The notes under the pieces: generated by a model
Database searches by the model: none
What the model was told of the DNA's origin: nothing
Seen by the model: only the letters and a program-made list of their open reading frames with translations
Origin: JAAZGD01 sp964383845
Lineage (GTDB): Bacteria > Bacillota > Clostridia > Peptostreptococcales > Anaerovoracaceae
Direction of reading: 5' to 3'
Assembly: GCA_964383845.1 (NCBI GenBank)
Contig: CAYLIF010000047.1
Coordinates: 1 to 6,312 of the forward strand
Length of the DNA: 6,312 bases
Shown here: one piece after another, positions 6,047-6,312 of the stretch
How the letters are laid out: every line of letters begins with the position of its first letter
How positions within the stretch are numbered: position 1 is the first letter of the stretch
Program-made: the position numbers and the translations under genes

Positions 6047-6176
6047 CGCATTTTTGGTTAGCTACTCCGCAGGAAGTTTTGCAGGCGCTCTGGCAAGATG
6101 TTTGGCATTCTCCACATCCCCCTGTTTTTGCACTTTCTTTTAGATTTCGGGTCTCAATAGTTTTAATTCTCTTCAT
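6036..6176 (-). CDS. scfA: SCIFF ranthipeptide precursor, six cysteines in 46 residues
   Basis: Small ribosomally made peptide, substrate of the adjacent radical SAM maturase. The 46 residues begin MKRIKTIETRNLKES and continue KTGG, then a cysteine-rich core with Cys at 21, 24, 28, 32, 36 and 43. The block CGECQTSCQSACKTSC (21-36) and the following VANQKC are the hallmark of the SCIFF family (six cysteines in forty-five residues). Residues 1-20 are the likely leader, ending in Gly-Gly; whether cleavage occurs there is unknown. The start has AAAAGGAG 11 bases upstream, slightly far. Position 37, after the fifth Cys, is Gly, whereas I recall Thr there as the thioether acceptor in characterised SCIFFs. 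A strong promoter precedes it and a terminator overlaps its stop, which suggests high expression. The mature role is unsettled; a link to quorum sensing or metabolism in clostridia has been proposed. Confidence 0.96.
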   Translation of the reverse strand: MKRIKTIETRNLKESAKTGGCGECQTSCQSACKTSCGVANQKCEKK

Positions 6177-6247
6177 GTTTTCAATTACTCCTTTTTGCTG
6201 GTATTTTTCGTTTATCTCTTTGAAATCTTTTTGACTTCTACTATGCT

Positions 6248-6276
6248 ATTTTACTGTTGTGGCAGTCCTTTGTCAA
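6248..6276 (-). promoter_or_regulatory. Strong SigA-type promoter of the SCIFF gene
   Basis: On the minus strand a perfect -35 TTGACA (6276-6271), a 17-base spacer and TAAAAT (6253-6248, five of six consensus) lie upstream of the SCIFF precursor. Transcription would start near 6241, giving a leader of about 65 bases. This is the best vegetative promoter match in the window and implies constitutive or growth-phase expression of the peptide. Positions 6277-6312 beyond it show nothing I can call. Confidence 0.82.
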
Positions 6277-6312
6277 ATCGAAATCATCCTCTGCTAGTGT
6301 GGTTCTTTTCTG

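Noticed and set aside
1..6312. tRNA, rRNA, CRISPR array, insertion sequence or prophage remnants
   Set aside because: I saw no cloverleaf, no regularly spaced repeats, no transposase motifs and no terminal inverted repeats; the composition is even across the window.

Overview
The window looks like chromosomal DNA from an anaerobic low-GC Firmicute of the class Clostridia. The indications are AT-rich intergenic DNA, strong AGGAGG-type ribosome binding sites, a SCIFF peptide with its radical SAM maturase (a pair close to universal in Clostridia), a butyrate-type 3-hydroxybutyryl-CoA dehydrogenase, and an SLH-domain surface protein. I cannot name the genus. All six genes lie on the minus strand, so transcription runs from high to low coordinates. 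Coding density is high and no gene-free stretch exceeds about 170 bases.

In transcription order: (1) 6036-6176 encodes a 46-residue six-cysteine SCIFF precursor behind a near-consensus promoter (TTGACA-17-TAAAAT). Its stop codon lies inside an intrinsic terminator hairpin. (2) 4523-5929 encodes the radical SAM/SPASM maturase that installs thioether links in that peptide. (3) 3500-4354 encodes 3-hydroxybutyryl-CoA dehydrogenase, closed by a strong GC-rich terminator. Its cofactor-binding loop carries Ala-Arg-Arg where NAD-specific relatives have Asp, which suggests NADP(H) use. (4) 2594-3337 encodes a regulator with a GAF-like N-terminus and a LuxR-type HTH, starting at GTG behind an extended -10 promoter. 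(5) 1072-2532 encodes a secreted protein with three SLH domains and a beta-helix-like C-terminal half, ending in an intrinsic terminator. A perfect 7-bp dyad sits in the 61-bp gap between genes 4 and 5. (6) 1-944 is the 5' part of an NhaC-family antiporter gene that runs off the left edge.

The best-defined system is the SCIFF (ranthipeptide) locus. It is a known family, not a new one. Three details deserve attention: Gly follows the fifth cysteine where I remember Thr, the thioether acceptor, in characterised SCIFFs; the terminator is embedded in the precursor's stop region, which would favour many peptides per enzyme; and no clear terminator separates the maturase from the dehydrogenase gene. 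The regulator and SLH protein form a plausible second unit (regulator plus target). The antiporter is probably its own unit.
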